Positions 8,405 to 15,908 of a stretch of 23,146 bases of DNA are shown here, in pieces. Position numbers and translations under genes: made by a program. The DNA is taken from positions 1 to 23,146 of the forward strand of contig CALHVR010000024.1 of assembly GCA_938037005.1 (NCBI GenBank), written 5' to 3'. The DNA comes from an uncultured Leptotrichiaceae bacterium (GTDB taxonomy: Bacteria > Fusobacteriota > Fusobacteriia > Fusobacteriales > Leptotrichiaceae). The first letter of the stretch is position 1. Each line of letters opens with the position of its first letter. The notes beneath the pieces were generated by a model. The model searched no databases and was not told where the DNA came from. It was given only the letters and a program-made list of their open reading frames with translations.

Positions 8405-9709
8405 ATGAATTTGAAAAAATGTGTTATCGGAACAATTTTGATGTTTGGTTTACTATTATCATGTGGTGCTAAAAAAGAAGCAGCAGCAGAACAACCAGCG
8501 ACTGGATTGAAAGGTGAAATTTCTGTTCAAGTAGAAGAAGCGTGGAAACCGTATTATGAAGCGGCTGTTGCAAGGGTTAAAGAAAAAAATCCTGATGCTA
8601 AAATTAATTTGATGGTTAAACCATCGTTTGATCATATCGATATAATCGATAAAACAGATTCAACTAATGCAGATGTAGCGGATGTATTTACTGTACCTTT
8701 AGATAGAATGGAAGGATTAGTAAGTAAAGATGTATTAGCTTCATTTGATGCTAAAGCGTTAGGAGATAAAATTGGAGGGTTTGGAGATTTTGATAAAGGT
8801 CTTGGAGGACAATTGAAATTTAATGGAAATTACTTTGGATTCCCATACAATATTGAAACATTAATTTTAGGAGTAAATACTAAAAATGCTGCTGCAAATA
8901 ATGTTGATTTAAAAAATATTGATTTTGCTACTTTAGATCCAAAAGTTGCTATGGTACCGTTATTTAATGCTTGGTATGGTGTAGCAGTTACTAATGCGTT
9001 TGGTGTAGAGTTGTTAGGAAAAGATGGAGATAAATTTATGTCAACTTTAACTAATGACTTTGATAAATTAACTCCAGAACAACAAGAAATGTTTAAAGGA
9101 ATGTTTGAATACTGGCAAAAATCAAATAAAGCAAAATTACCTATGTTCGATACAAAAGCAGTTTATGGATTTATGGACGGATTATTTAAAGGTGGAAGCA
9201 CAGGTTCTGTAAGAATAATAGGACCTTGGGAAGTTGCTGCAGCTACTGAAATAAGTGGAAAAGAAGACTTTGATGTATTACCTTTAAATGCTGCTAAATT
9301 TGCAGGAAAAGAATTGAAACACTGGAAAGGTGGATGGGCTTTAGTTATTAACTCTAGAAACGAAGAAGATAAAGATAAAATGGCTCTTTCACAAGCAGTT
9401 ATAGCAGAATTATTAAATCCTAAATTTGCAGGAGATTTATATGCTGCAACAGGAAAAATAATGCCTAATGTTTCAAAAGATGAATATGCAAAATTAAATA
9501 TACCTGAATTAGATAAAAAAGTTATATTAGCTGTTATAGATGGTTATGATAATGCAGTTGCAAGACCATTATTTAAAGAATGGGGACAAGTATGGGATAC
9601 TTGGCAAAATTCATTAATTTCTTGGGATTCTAAGAAACCAGCTACTGTACAAGATGCATATAAAGAAATTCAAGCAAGCTTTAATGCTTTATTAACTAAT
9701 TTAAAATAA
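8405..9709 (+). CDS. malE: Maltodextrin ABC transporter substrate-binding lipoprotein
   Basis: Extracytoplasmic binding protein that delivers maltodextrin to the MalFG permease. Starting at ATG 8405 (AAGGTGG upstream) it has 434 residues with a lipoprotein signal: KK, a hydrophobic core, and lipobox LLSC with acylated Cys20. A short AKKEAAAEQ linker leads into a family 1 solute-binding fold (SVQVEEAWKPYYEAA near the start, FPYNIETLILGVNTK, IIGPWEVAAATE, HWKGGWALVIN). Upstream in-frame codons run through the -35 box and operator and are rejected. The gene has its own promoter and operator and is followed 4 bases after its stop by a strong hairpin, which fits higher expression than the permeases. 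The maltodextrin specificity rests on the malQ/pulA neighbours. Confidence 0.88.
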   Translation: MNLKKCVIGTILMFGLLLSCGAKKEAAAEQPATGLKGEISVQVEEAWKPYYEAAVARVKEKNPDAKINLMVKPSFDHIDIIDKTDSTNADVADVFTVPLDRMEGLVSKDVLASFDAKALGDKIGGFGDFDKGLGGQLKFNGNYFGFPYNIETLILGVNTKNAAANNVDLKNIDFATLDPKVAMVPLFNAWYGVAVTNAFGVELLGKDGDKFMSTLTNDFDKLTPEQQEMFKGMFEYWQKSNKAKLPMFDTKAVYGFMDGLFKGGSTGSVRIIGPWEVAAATEISGKEDFDVLPLNAAKFAGKELKHWKGGWALVINSRNEEDKDKMALSQAVIAELLNPKFAGDLYAATGKIMPNVSKDEYAKLNIPELDKKVILAVIDGYDNAVARPLFKEWGQVWDTWQNSLISWDSKKPATVQDAYKEIQASFNALLTNLK

Positions 9710-9713
9710 GATG

Positions 9714-9744
9714 AAAAAGTAAGTGCTTGGCACTTACTTTTTTT
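9714..9744 (+). terminator. Intrinsic terminator/attenuator between malE and the permease genes
   Basis: A perfect 13-bp stem (9714-9726 with 9730-9742) with the three-base loop TTG is followed by seven T residues ending at 9744. The next gene starts 15 bases after the T-tract with no room for a promoter, so the downstream transporter genes must be expressed by readthrough. Confidence 0.85.
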
Positions 9745-9758
9745 AAAAAAGGGAAATT

Positions 9759-10169
9759 ATGAAATTAAAGAAAAGAACATTAAATATTTTTTTGGTTATA
9801 TGTTTAGGAATAATAATATCGGAAAGTATGCTAAGTTTTTATTTAGTTAAAGATTTGGAATTATACAATGAATTTTTAAGAATAACAAAAGCTACAGAAA
9901 AGGAATATATTACATTAGAAATGTTAAATTATTTTTCAGGTATTGTTTTATTTATAATATTTTCTGTATATAATTTTATCTTTTATGAAAAATTTAGGAT
10001 AGGGATACTCTATAAAGGAGTTTGGTCTTTATTTATTATAGGGAACATATTACTTAAAATATTTGTACATTATCAAAATAATGTTTTTTATTTTATAAGT
10101 TTATTGTTACAAATAATTCTTTTAATTTATATCATTCTATTGAATGAGAGAGAGGAGAAAGATGGATAG
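9759..10169 (+). CDS. Small four-helix membrane protein of unknown function
   Basis: I do not recognise this 136-residue protein. It has a KLKKR start, four predicted membrane segments (about residues 9-30, 57-77, 83-102 and 109-128), a polar stretch of about 25 residues between the first two, and a charged NEREEKDG tail. It sits between malE and malF, begins 15 bases after the malE attenuator with only a weak AAGGGA site, and overlaps malF by 8 bases. That position suggests coupled expression with the transporter and perhaps an accessory role, but no motif supports a specific function. AT-rich codon use matches the neighbours. Confidence 0.7.
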   Translation: MKLKKRTLNIFLVICLGIIISESMLSFYLVKDLELYNEFLRITKATEKEYITLEMLNYFSGIVLFIIFSVYNFIFYEKFRIGILYKGVWSLFIIGNILLKIFVHYQNNVFYFISLLLQIILLIYIILLNEREEKDG

Positions 10170-12180
10170 ATATGTTTATGACAGTATAGGAAATCCACAT
10201 GAAAGAAAAAATCTTTATTTGAAAGATTTATCAGAAAATATTAAAGTAGATAGAAAAACTCATCCTTATATTATTGAACTTGAAAAAATGCAAGAAAAAG
10301 AAAGAGTTTTTTTGAAAGAATTAAAATCAAAAATTTATCAAGAAAGACAGGAATTAAAAGGGAAATTTGATAAAAAGGAAATAGCTTTAAGATTAGAGTT
10401 GTTTGAAGCTTCAAGAAAAATGGAATTTTATGAAGGAAAAGAACATATAAGCTATGACTTTGAATTAGAGTATAAAAAAAATAGATTAAAAGAAGAAAGA
10501 TTACCTTCTATACTTTCTTTATACAGTGAATCAATAAATGAAAAAAGAAAAATATTGAAAGAATTATCAAATTTAGATAAAGCTAACAATGATGTAAAAG
10601 TAAAAGAATTTAATCATAAAGTTGAAGAAATAAAAAAAATATTAAAAAAAGGCAAAGAAAAATTAAAAGAAAGTAAAAAAGAAGGATTAATTTCAGAAAA
10701 AGCATATATTAATCAAGTTAAACAATTAGAAATGGAAATGAAAGATACCATAGAAGTTCTAAAATTAGAGATACCAAGTGAATCTATTAAGAGTCGTTCT
10801 AAAGTTTTAACTTATTTATCTAAGGTAGAAGTTGAGGCAAAATACAAAATAATGTATCAAGATATATCTGATCTTGATAGAAAAATACCAATAGAAGTTG
10901 AAAAAATAAATAGACTAAACCCTTTAGCATCGTTAATTTTACCGGGACTTGGTCAATACTTTAATAAACAAAACTTTAAAGCTTTATTGTTCTTTATAGG
11001 GACTTTATTTATATATTTTGTAGCTATACCTTATGCTTTAGGGTATGGGAATTATAGAGGTGAAGGATTAAAAGGTATAATCACATTAGCACAAGGTGGT
11101 AAAAGATTAGATAAATCTATTATCTTTATGGTAGAAGGACTTGTTGCATTAATACTTATGTTATTTTCAATAGCGATAGTAGCAGTATCTTATAAAGATG
11201 CTAAAGATGTACAGTTAAATATGTATAAAGGTGTAAGACCTAAAACTAAGTTTGAAATAATAGAAAGTGTTAAAGAAGATGGATTCCCGTATATAGTGAC
11301 AATAATTACTTATGTTTTATTATCATTTGTTGTAATATTACCAGTACTTACTACAATATTACTATCATTTGCTGGAATGGATCCAAATAATCAATCTAAA
11401 TTCAAATGGATAGGTTTAAAAAATTATGAATTATTAATTACAGGAACAGGAATCGCAGGAGGACCATTCTGGAGAATATTCTTATGGACTATGATATGGA
11501 CAATTGTAGCAACTACAGTCGCAATAACAGTAGGATTTGGACTTGCATTAATCGCAAATAATGAAAGAATTAAAGGTAAAACTTTATATAGAACGATATA
11601 TTTATTACCTTGGGCAGTTCCAGCATTTATAACTATAATGTTCTTTAGTATAATGAGTTCAAGTAATGGAATTTTAACTAAATCATTAGAGATGTTATTT
11701 GGTGGAGATTGGGCGATAAAACAAAGTACAACATTAACAAGAACAGCTTTAATATTATTGCAAACTTGGCTTGGAAGTTCTTATGTATTCTTATTATCAA
11801 CTGGAGTCCTTCAAGGGATACCTGCTGATCTTTATGAAGCTGCAGATATAGATGGAGCTACTGTTTGGCAAAAATTATCTAAAATTACAATACCTTTAGT
11901 TTTATTCCAAACAGCTCCTTTATTAATAGGTCAATATACATTTAACTTCAATAATTTCTCTATCATCTATTTATTTAATGGTGGAGGGCCATTCGATCCA
12001 AGTAAATATGGAAATATGGCAGGAAGTACAGATTTATTAATTTCATATATATATAAATTAACTATACAAAAACAATATCAATCTGTAGGAGCGGCTATTA
12101 CAGTATTTATATCTCTAGGATTAATATTGTTTGCATATATTGGATTTAAAAATTCTCAAGCATTTAAGGAGGAAAAATAA
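10162..12180 (+). CDS. malF: Maltodextrin ABC transporter permease, MalF type, with long N-terminal extension
   Basis: Inner-membrane permease of 672 residues. The ABC permease part has membrane segments from about residue 375 to the C-terminus, with the EAA loop EAADIDGATVWQKLSKITIP at 559-578, which docks on MalK. Before it lie a PGLGQYFNKQNFKALLFF segment and two extra membrane helices (about 255-345), a module seen in some Gram-positive sugar permeases. Ahead of that is a highly charged, Lys/Glu-rich, probably coiled-coil region of about 250 residues, unusual for MalF. I chose ATG 10162 because AGGAG (10153-10157) precedes it; the ATG at 10144 has no ribosome site. malG follows with a TAATG overlap. 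Confidence 0.88.
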   Translation: MDRYVYDSIGNPHERKNLYLKDLSENIKVDRKTHPYIIELEKMQEKERVFLKELKSKIYQERQELKGKFDKKEIALRLELFEASRKMEFYEGKEHISYDFELEYKKNRLKEERLPSILSLYSESINEKRKILKELSNLDKANNDVKVKEFNHKVEEIKKILKKGKEKLKESKKEGLISEKAYINQVKQLEMEMKDTIEVLKLEIPSESIKSRSKVLTYLSKVEVEAKYKIMYQDISDLDRKIPIEVEKINRLNPLASLILPGLGQYFNKQNFKALLFFIGTLFIYFVAIPYALGYGNYRGEGLKGIITLAQGGKRLDKSIIFMVEGLVALILMLFSIAIVAVSYKDAKDVQLNMYKGVRPKTKFEIIESVKEDGFPYIVTIITYVLLSFVVILPVLTTILLSFAGMDPNNQSKFKWIGLKNYELLITGTGIAGGPFWRIFLWTMIWTIVATTVAITVGFGLALIANNERIKGKTLYRTIYLLPWAVPAFITIMFFSIMSSSNGILTKSLEMLFGGDWAIKQSTTLTRTALILLQTWLGSSYVFLLSTGVLQGIPADLYEAADIDGATVWQKLSKITIPLVLFQTAPLLIGQYTFNFNNFSIIYLFNGGGPFDPSKYGNMAGSTDLLISYIYKLTIQKQYQSVGAAITVFISLGLILFAYIGFKNSQAFKEEK

Positions 12181-13070
12181 TGGCTAAGAAAAAATCAAAT
12201 TTATATTTATCAGATAAACCCCCTTTAAATTTTGCCGGTAAGGTTGGACTAGGTATAAGTTATGCAATTTTAACTTTATGGTCATTATTGATTATAGTCC
12301 CTTTATTAATAATGGTTATTTCTTCTTTTAATGGAAATCAACAACAAAATATAATAATAGACTTTAAAGAATTTGTATTTTCATTTAAACAATTTAAAAT
12401 TTTATTTACACAAACTGATTTTTTAAGATGGGTTGTAAATACAATATTTATAGCTATAGCAACAGCTGTTTTAACATTACTTGTAGTTTCGTACACAGGT
12501 TATGTTTATTCAAGATTTAGATTTAAAGGTAAAAGAGTATCTTTAATGGCAATAATGTTAATACAAGTAATACCGGCTTTTGCAGGAATAGTTGCATACT
12601 ATACTATGCATCAAATTATAGTTTCAATTTTCCCGTTCTTTACTAGGGAAATGATGTTAATACTAATTTATTCTGTAGGTGGAATAGCAGGGAATACATT
12701 TATACTTAAAGGATATATAGATTCAATATCTACTGAATTAGATGAAGCAGCTAGAATGGAAGGTTGTTCAAATATGCAAGTATATAGTTTGATAATATTC
12801 CCAATTGCAAGACCTATGCTTGCTATAATAGCTTTATGGTCATTTATTGGACCATTTATGGATTATTTATTGCCAGCAATAATGTTGACTAATCCTAAAA
12901 ACTATACTTTAGCAGCAGGGTTATTCTCATTAATATCAGATGAAAGAACAAAACTTGAACCGGTATTTGCAGCAGGAGGATTATTAACGGCAATACCTAT
13001 AGTAATTTTATTTATAGTATTACAAAAACAATTAGTTTCTGGATTAACAAGTGGATCAGTGAAAGGATAG
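12180..13070 (+). CDS. malG: Maltodextrin ABC transporter permease, MalG type
   Basis: Second permease of the maltodextrin importer, 296 residues with six predicted membrane helices (about 20-50, 85-113, 121-148, 158-179, 201-230 and 262-288). The EAA motif that contacts the ATPase reads DEAARMEG at residues 188-195, followed by the SLIIFPIARPML stretch, giving the family EAA-G-I-LP pattern. The ATG shares its A with the malF stop (TAATG), and a strong AAGGAGG lies within the end of malF, so translation is coupled. malK follows after 8 bases. The MalF-MalG pairing in this order is standard for CUT1 carbohydrate importers. Confidence 0.95.
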   Translation: MAKKKSNLYLSDKPPLNFAGKVGLGISYAILTLWSLLIIVPLLIMVISSFNGNQQQNIIIDFKEFVFSFKQFKILFTQTDFLRWVVNTIFIAIATAVLTLLVVSYTGYVYSRFRFKGKRVSLMAIMLIQVIPAFAGIVAYYTMHQIIVSIFPFFTREMMLILIYSVGGIAGNTFILKGYIDSISTELDEAARMEGCSNMQVYSLIIFPIARPMLAIIALWSFIGPFMDYLLPAIMLTNPKNYTLAAGLFSLISDERTKLEPVFAAGGLLTAIPIVILFIVLQKQLVSGLTSGSVKG

Positions 13071-13078
13071 GAAAAAAT

Positions 13079-14158
13079 ATGAAGGTTGAATTAAAAAATT
13101 TAGGTAAAAAATATGAAGGTAGAGAAGATTTTACTATAAGAGGAATAGATTTAGAGATAGAGAGTAAAGATTTTTGTGTAATACTTGGGCCATCAGGATG
13201 TGGTAAATCAACATTATTAAGAATGATAGCAGGACTTAACTCTATAACTGAAGGTGAATTGTTATTTGGTGATAAAGTAATGAATAAAGTTGCATCAAAA
13301 GATAGAAATATAGCAATGGTTTTCCAAAGTTATGCACTTTATCCACATATGACAGTATATGATAATATGGCATTTTCATTAGCTATGCGTAAAATGGATA
13401 AAAGATTAATACATGAAAGAGTATTAGAAGCTGCGAATGTTTTACAAATAGAAAAATATTTATACTCAAAACCGTCGGATATTTCAGGGGGACAAAGACA
13501 AAGGGTTGCTTTAGGGAGATCGATTGTTAGAAAACCTGCAGTATTCTTAATGGATGAACCTTTATCTAATCTTGATGCTAAACTTAGAGAGCACATGAGA
13601 ATAGAACTTGTAAGAATACATAGAGATTTAGATACTACAACTATATATGTAACACACGATCAAACAGAAGCTATGACAATGGCAACAAGAATAGTTCTTC
13701 TTGATAAAGGTGTTATTCAACAAGTTGGAAAACCGGAAGAATTTTATAATAGACCAAACAATATATTTGTAGCTAAATTTATAGGATCACCAACGATGAA
13801 TATTATGGAAGGTCATATTAGAAATGGGCATTTTATATCTGATTCGGAAGAAATAGTAATTAAAGCTAATGAAATAGATAGAGAGAGATTGAAAGATTAT
13901 GAAGGGAAAAAAGTTTCATTAGGTATTAGATCTGAAAGATTTATGAGTGGAAAAGAACATGAAAATAGATTCAAAGCAGTTATAGAAGTTGTGGAAATGT
14001 TAGGTAAAGAAAAATCACTTTATGTTAAATTGAGTGATGGAACATCATTAGTAATAACTATGCCAGGACATTATAACTATGAACCAGGAGAGGAACATAA
14101 TTTTGGATTTGACACAGAAGCATTACATTTCTTTGATGAAAATGGAGATAGAATATAG
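13079..14158 (+). CDS. malK: ABC transporter ATPase for maltodextrin import, MalK/MsmK type
   Basis: Cytoplasmic ATPase that powers MalFG, 359 residues. Walker A GPSGCGKST is at 37-45 (Lys43), the Q-loop is in FQSYALYPHMTVYDN, the signature is SGGQRQR from Ser136, Walker B is FLMDEP with Asp159 and Glu160, the D-loop is LSNLDAKLR, and the H-loop His193 is in VTHDQTEAMT. Residues about 235-359 form the C-terminal TOBE/OB regulatory domain usual for CUT1 ATPases. The gene is last in the operon and a terminator follows. Having a dedicated ATPase here suggests the importer does not depend on a shared MsmK. Related ATPases (UgpC, MsmK) differ mainly by context. Confidence 0.95.
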   Translation: MKVELKNLGKKYEGREDFTIRGIDLEIESKDFCVILGPSGCGKSTLLRMIAGLNSITEGELLFGDKVMNKVASKDRNIAMVFQSYALYPHMTVYDNMAFSLAMRKMDKRLIHERVLEAANVLQIEKYLYSKPSDISGGQRQRVALGRSIVRKPAVFLMDEPLSNLDAKLREHMRIELVRIHRDLDTTTIYVTHDQTEAMTMATRIVLLDKGVIQQVGKPEEFYNRPNNIFVAKFIGSPTMNIMEGHIRNGHFISDSEEIVIKANEIDRERLKDYEGKKVSLGIRSERFMSGKEHENRFKAVIEVVEMLGKEKSLYVKLSDGTSLVITMPGHYNYEPGEEHNFGFDTEALHFFDENGDRI

Positions 14159-14198
14159 TAAAAGATTTTAAAAATTATATAAATTTAAAATAATATGG

Positions 14199-14225
14199 AG
14201 AGGATAAGAATTTTCTTATCCTTTT
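14199..14225 (+). terminator. Intrinsic terminator of the maltodextrin operon
   Basis: AGGATAAGA and its complement TCTTATCCT form a stem of 8-9 bp (14201-14209 with 14214-14222), followed by a short TTTT run. It lies about 40 bases after malK and has the expected hairpin-plus-T form. Confidence 0.75.
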
Positions 14226-14295
14226 AAATTCTAAGTAATAATTTATGTCGTTAAATAATTTATAATTGAATAAAAACTGATGAAAATTCAAATGC

Positions 14296-14324
14296 TTGAC
14301 AATTATATTAATTAATGATATAAA
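14296..14324 (+). promoter_or_regulatory. Predicted promoter of the FMN reductase-like gene
   Basis: TTGACA (14296-14301), exactly 17 bp, then TATAAA (14319-14324). This near-consensus promoter sits between the malK terminator and the gene at 14430, leaving a leader of about 100 bases. Apart from this, the terminator and the repeats at 14386-14421, I see nothing in 14159-14429. Confidence 0.75.
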
Positions 14325-14385
14325 TTTTTATAATTGTATATTTAGATTAAGTGGAAGAAAAATAAAAAAATGAAAGAAAGGAGAA

Positions 14386-14421
14386 AATTATAGTTATATA
14401 AAATTTATGTAATTATAGTTA
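14386..14421 (+). repeat. Direct repeat of AATTATAGTTA (two copies)
   Basis: Identical 11-base copies at 14386-14396 and 14411-14421 lie between an AAAGGAG motif (14377-14383) and the start codon at 14430. A local duplication could have pushed the ribosome site away from the start, or the copies could be a paired protein-binding site. Confidence 0.5.
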
Positions 14422-14429
14422 AGTAATAG

Positions 14430-14984
14430 ATGAACAAAAAAATATTATTTATAATAGGCTCATTTAGGGAAAATTCGTTTCACGAGACAATAGCAGAAAA
14501 TGTAAAACAGTTAATTGGGAATAGAGCCGAAGTAAAAGTATTGAATTATAAAAATATACCTTTATATAATCAAGATTTAGAAATAAATGGTGGAGTTTCT
14601 GAAGTTAATGAATTAAGAAAATATGTTCAAGAGTTTGATGGTATTTGGATTTTTTCGCCAGAATATAATGGACAAATTCCTGGAATATTAAAAAATGTAT
14701 TAGATTGGTTATCAAGATCGTTAGATTCAAATAATAGTAGAGGGAAATCGGCAGTTCATCAAAAACCTGTTACAATAACTGCAGGAGCTGGGGCACCCAA
14801 AGCACCAAATGTTAGAAGAAATTTAGCAGAATTATTACCTTTTATGAGAATGAGTTTAATTTATGGAGAAGGAGTAGGACTTACATTTACAGCAGATACT
14901 TGGAATACAGGAATATTTAGACCTTCAATAGAAGAATTGACAGAATTAAATAAGCAAGTAGAAGAATTTTTAACTGCTTTATAA
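14430..14984 (+). CDS. NAD(P)H-dependent FMN reductase-like flavoprotein
   Basis: Flavodoxin-fold oxidoreductase of 184 residues (FMN_red family, which includes chromate, azo and quinone reductases). The N-terminal strand and phosphate-binding loop KKILFIIGSFRENSFHE (GSFR at 10-13) and the flavin-binding SPEYNGQIPG with Ser76 are the family marks; LKNVLDWLSR follows as usual. The substrate cannot be told. An in-frame TAG directly before ATG 14430 rules out a longer protein, yet the nearest good ribosome site (AAAGGAG) is 46 bases upstream, too far to serve this start directly. The gene has its own promoter and no obvious terminator before the rplJ promoters. It has no clear functional link with its neighbours. 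Confidence 0.88.
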   Translation: MNKKILFIIGSFRENSFHETIAENVKQLIGNRAEVKVLNYKNIPLYNQDLEINGGVSEVNELRKYVQEFDGIWIFSPEYNGQIPGILKNVLDWLSRSLDSNNSRGKSAVHQKPVTITAGAGAPKAPNVRRNLAELLPFMRMSLIYGEGVGLTFTADTWNTGIFRPSIEELTELNKQVEEFLTAL

Positions 14985-15055
14985 ATAAGATTATAACAAA
15001 AATAGGATATAAATTTTAAAATATTAAAAAATATATTTCATAAAAGTATGACACG

Positions 15056-15083
15056 TTGAGTTACAATTTACAGACAATATAAA
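15056..15083 (+). promoter_or_regulatory. Possible upstream promoter of the rplJ operon (P1)
   Basis: TTGAGT (15056-15061), a 16-bp spacer, and TATAAA (15078-15083). Weaker than the site at 15099-15127. Tandem promoters are common ahead of ribosomal protein operons. The rest of 14985-15098 is AT-rich and shows no gene and no convincing terminator. Confidence 0.4.
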
Positions 15084-15098
15084 ATTTTTAAAAAAAGC

Positions 15099-15127
15099 TT
15101 GACAAAAGAAAAAAAATAGTATAGAAT
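15099..15127 (+). promoter_or_regulatory. Main predicted promoter of the rplJL-rpoBC operon (P2)
   Basis: Perfect TTGACA (15099-15104), a 17-bp spacer, and TAGAAT (15122-15127). Transcription would start near 15134, leaving an untranslated leader of about 180 bases that holds the L10 leader structure and a terminator. Confidence 0.8.
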
Positions 15128-15159
15128 AAAGGAGTCAATTTGTGTAATTGGCAATAAAT

Positions 15160-15225
15160 TTATGAAATATAACCAAAGACAGTAGGTAGATGAAATCTAT
15201 AAACCCTACCGAGGTAAGATTTAAC
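15160..15225 (+). ncRNA. Ribosomal protein L10 leader (rplJ autoregulatory RNA)
   Basis: The conserved core AAAGACAGTAGG (15175-15186) and CCTACCGAGGT (15205-15215) matches the L10-leader pattern. GTAGG 15182-15186 pairs with CCTAC 15205-15209, TAGAT 15187-15191 pairs with ATCTA 15195-15199 across a GAA loop, and ACC 15172-15174 pairs with GGT 15213-15215, with a further AAAT/ATTT pairing at 15165-15168 and 15219-15222. In the known family, L10 in complex with L7/L12 binds this RNA and represses its own operon. Bases 15209-15215 can instead pair with 15261-15268, giving a likely antiterminator. Confidence 0.85.
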
Positions 15226-15259
15226 AGTATAAAATATAAATATATATAGTTAGATATTC

Positions 15260-15296
15260 AACCTCTGGGCTTATTGTTTTTGATTCAGAGGTTTTT
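15260..15296 (+). terminator. Leader terminator before rplJ (attenuator)
   Basis: AACCTCTG (15260-15267) pairs perfectly with CAGAGGTT (15286-15293) around an 18-base loop, followed by five T residues. It ends only 21 bases before the rplJ start. The left arm can also pair with CCGAGGT of the L10 leader, so formation is probably conditional. Confidence 0.8.
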
Positions 15297-15302
15297 ATTA
15301 TG

Positions 15303-15308
15303 AGGAGG
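15303..15308 (+). promoter_or_regulatory. Ribosome binding site that decides the rplJ start
   Basis: AGGAGG lies 8 bases before TTG 15317. The GTG at 15308, which would give three more residues, overlaps this motif and cannot use it. Confidence 0.8.
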
Positions 15309-15316
15309 TGAAGAAA

Positions 15317-15853
15317 TTGCCAGCACAATCTAAATTAGAAGCAGTACAACAGTTGACTGCTAAATTAAAAGATGCTAAAGCAATGGTATTCGTTGATTAT
15401 AGAGGAATCAGCGTTAATGAAGATACTGAATTAAGAAAAAATGCTAGAGAAGCAGGAGTAGAATACTTTGTAGCTAAAAATAGATTAATGAAAATAGCTT
15501 TAAAAGAAGTAGGTATCGAAACGAACTTTGATGATTTATTAGAAGGAACTACATCATTTGCTATTGGATATGAAGATGGAGTTGCACCTTCAAAATTAGT
15601 TTTTGATTTTGGTAAAAAATTAAAAGATAAATTAGTTATCAAAGGTGGAATGTTAGAATCTGAAAGAGTAGATGTTTCTACAGTTGAAGCGTTAGCACAA
15701 TTACCTTCAAGAGACGAAATGTTAGGAATGATCGCTTACGGATTATTATCACCAGTAAGAATGTTAGCAGTTGGATTATCTAACTTAGCTGATAAAGTTG
15801 CGACAGGTGTATCTGCAGTGGAGGAAACTCCAGCAGTTGAAGTAGCAGAATAG
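15317..15853 (+). CDS. rplJ: 50S ribosomal protein L10
   Basis: Base of the ribosomal stalk, anchoring L7/L12 dimers to 23S rRNA, and probably the repressor that binds the leader just upstream. With the TTG start it has 178 residues and begins MPAQSKLEAVQQLTAKL, normal for L10. The family segments VDYRGISVNEDTELRKNARE, FVAKNRLMKIAL and LEGTTSFAIGYED are clear. The C-terminal tail (VEETPAVEVAE) follows the L7/L12-binding helix. rplL begins 55 bases downstream. The neighbours rplK and rplA, often directly ahead, are absent here. Confidence 0.96.
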   Translation: MPAQSKLEAVQQLTAKLKDAKAMVFVDYRGISVNEDTELRKNAREAGVEYFVAKNRLMKIALKEVGIETNFDDLLEGTTSFAIGYEDGVAPSKLVFDFGKKLKDKLVIKGGMLESERVDVSTVEALAQLPSRDEMLGMIAYGLLSPVRMLAVGLSNLADKVATGVSAVEETPAVEVAE

Positions 15854-15908
15854 TTACTTAAAAAAATAAAAAATAAAAATAAAAGAAAAAATAGGAGGAT
15901 TAAGAATA

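Noticed and set aside
15000..15050. AT-rich palindromic stretch after the FMN reductase gene as a terminator
   Set aside because: Weak A/T-only pairing without a clean stem or T-tract; cannot be told from background composition.
15300..15311. Mini open frame ATG-AGG-AGG-TGA before rplJ
   Set aside because: It coincides with the Shine-Dalgarno sequence and has no ribosome site of its own; most likely chance.
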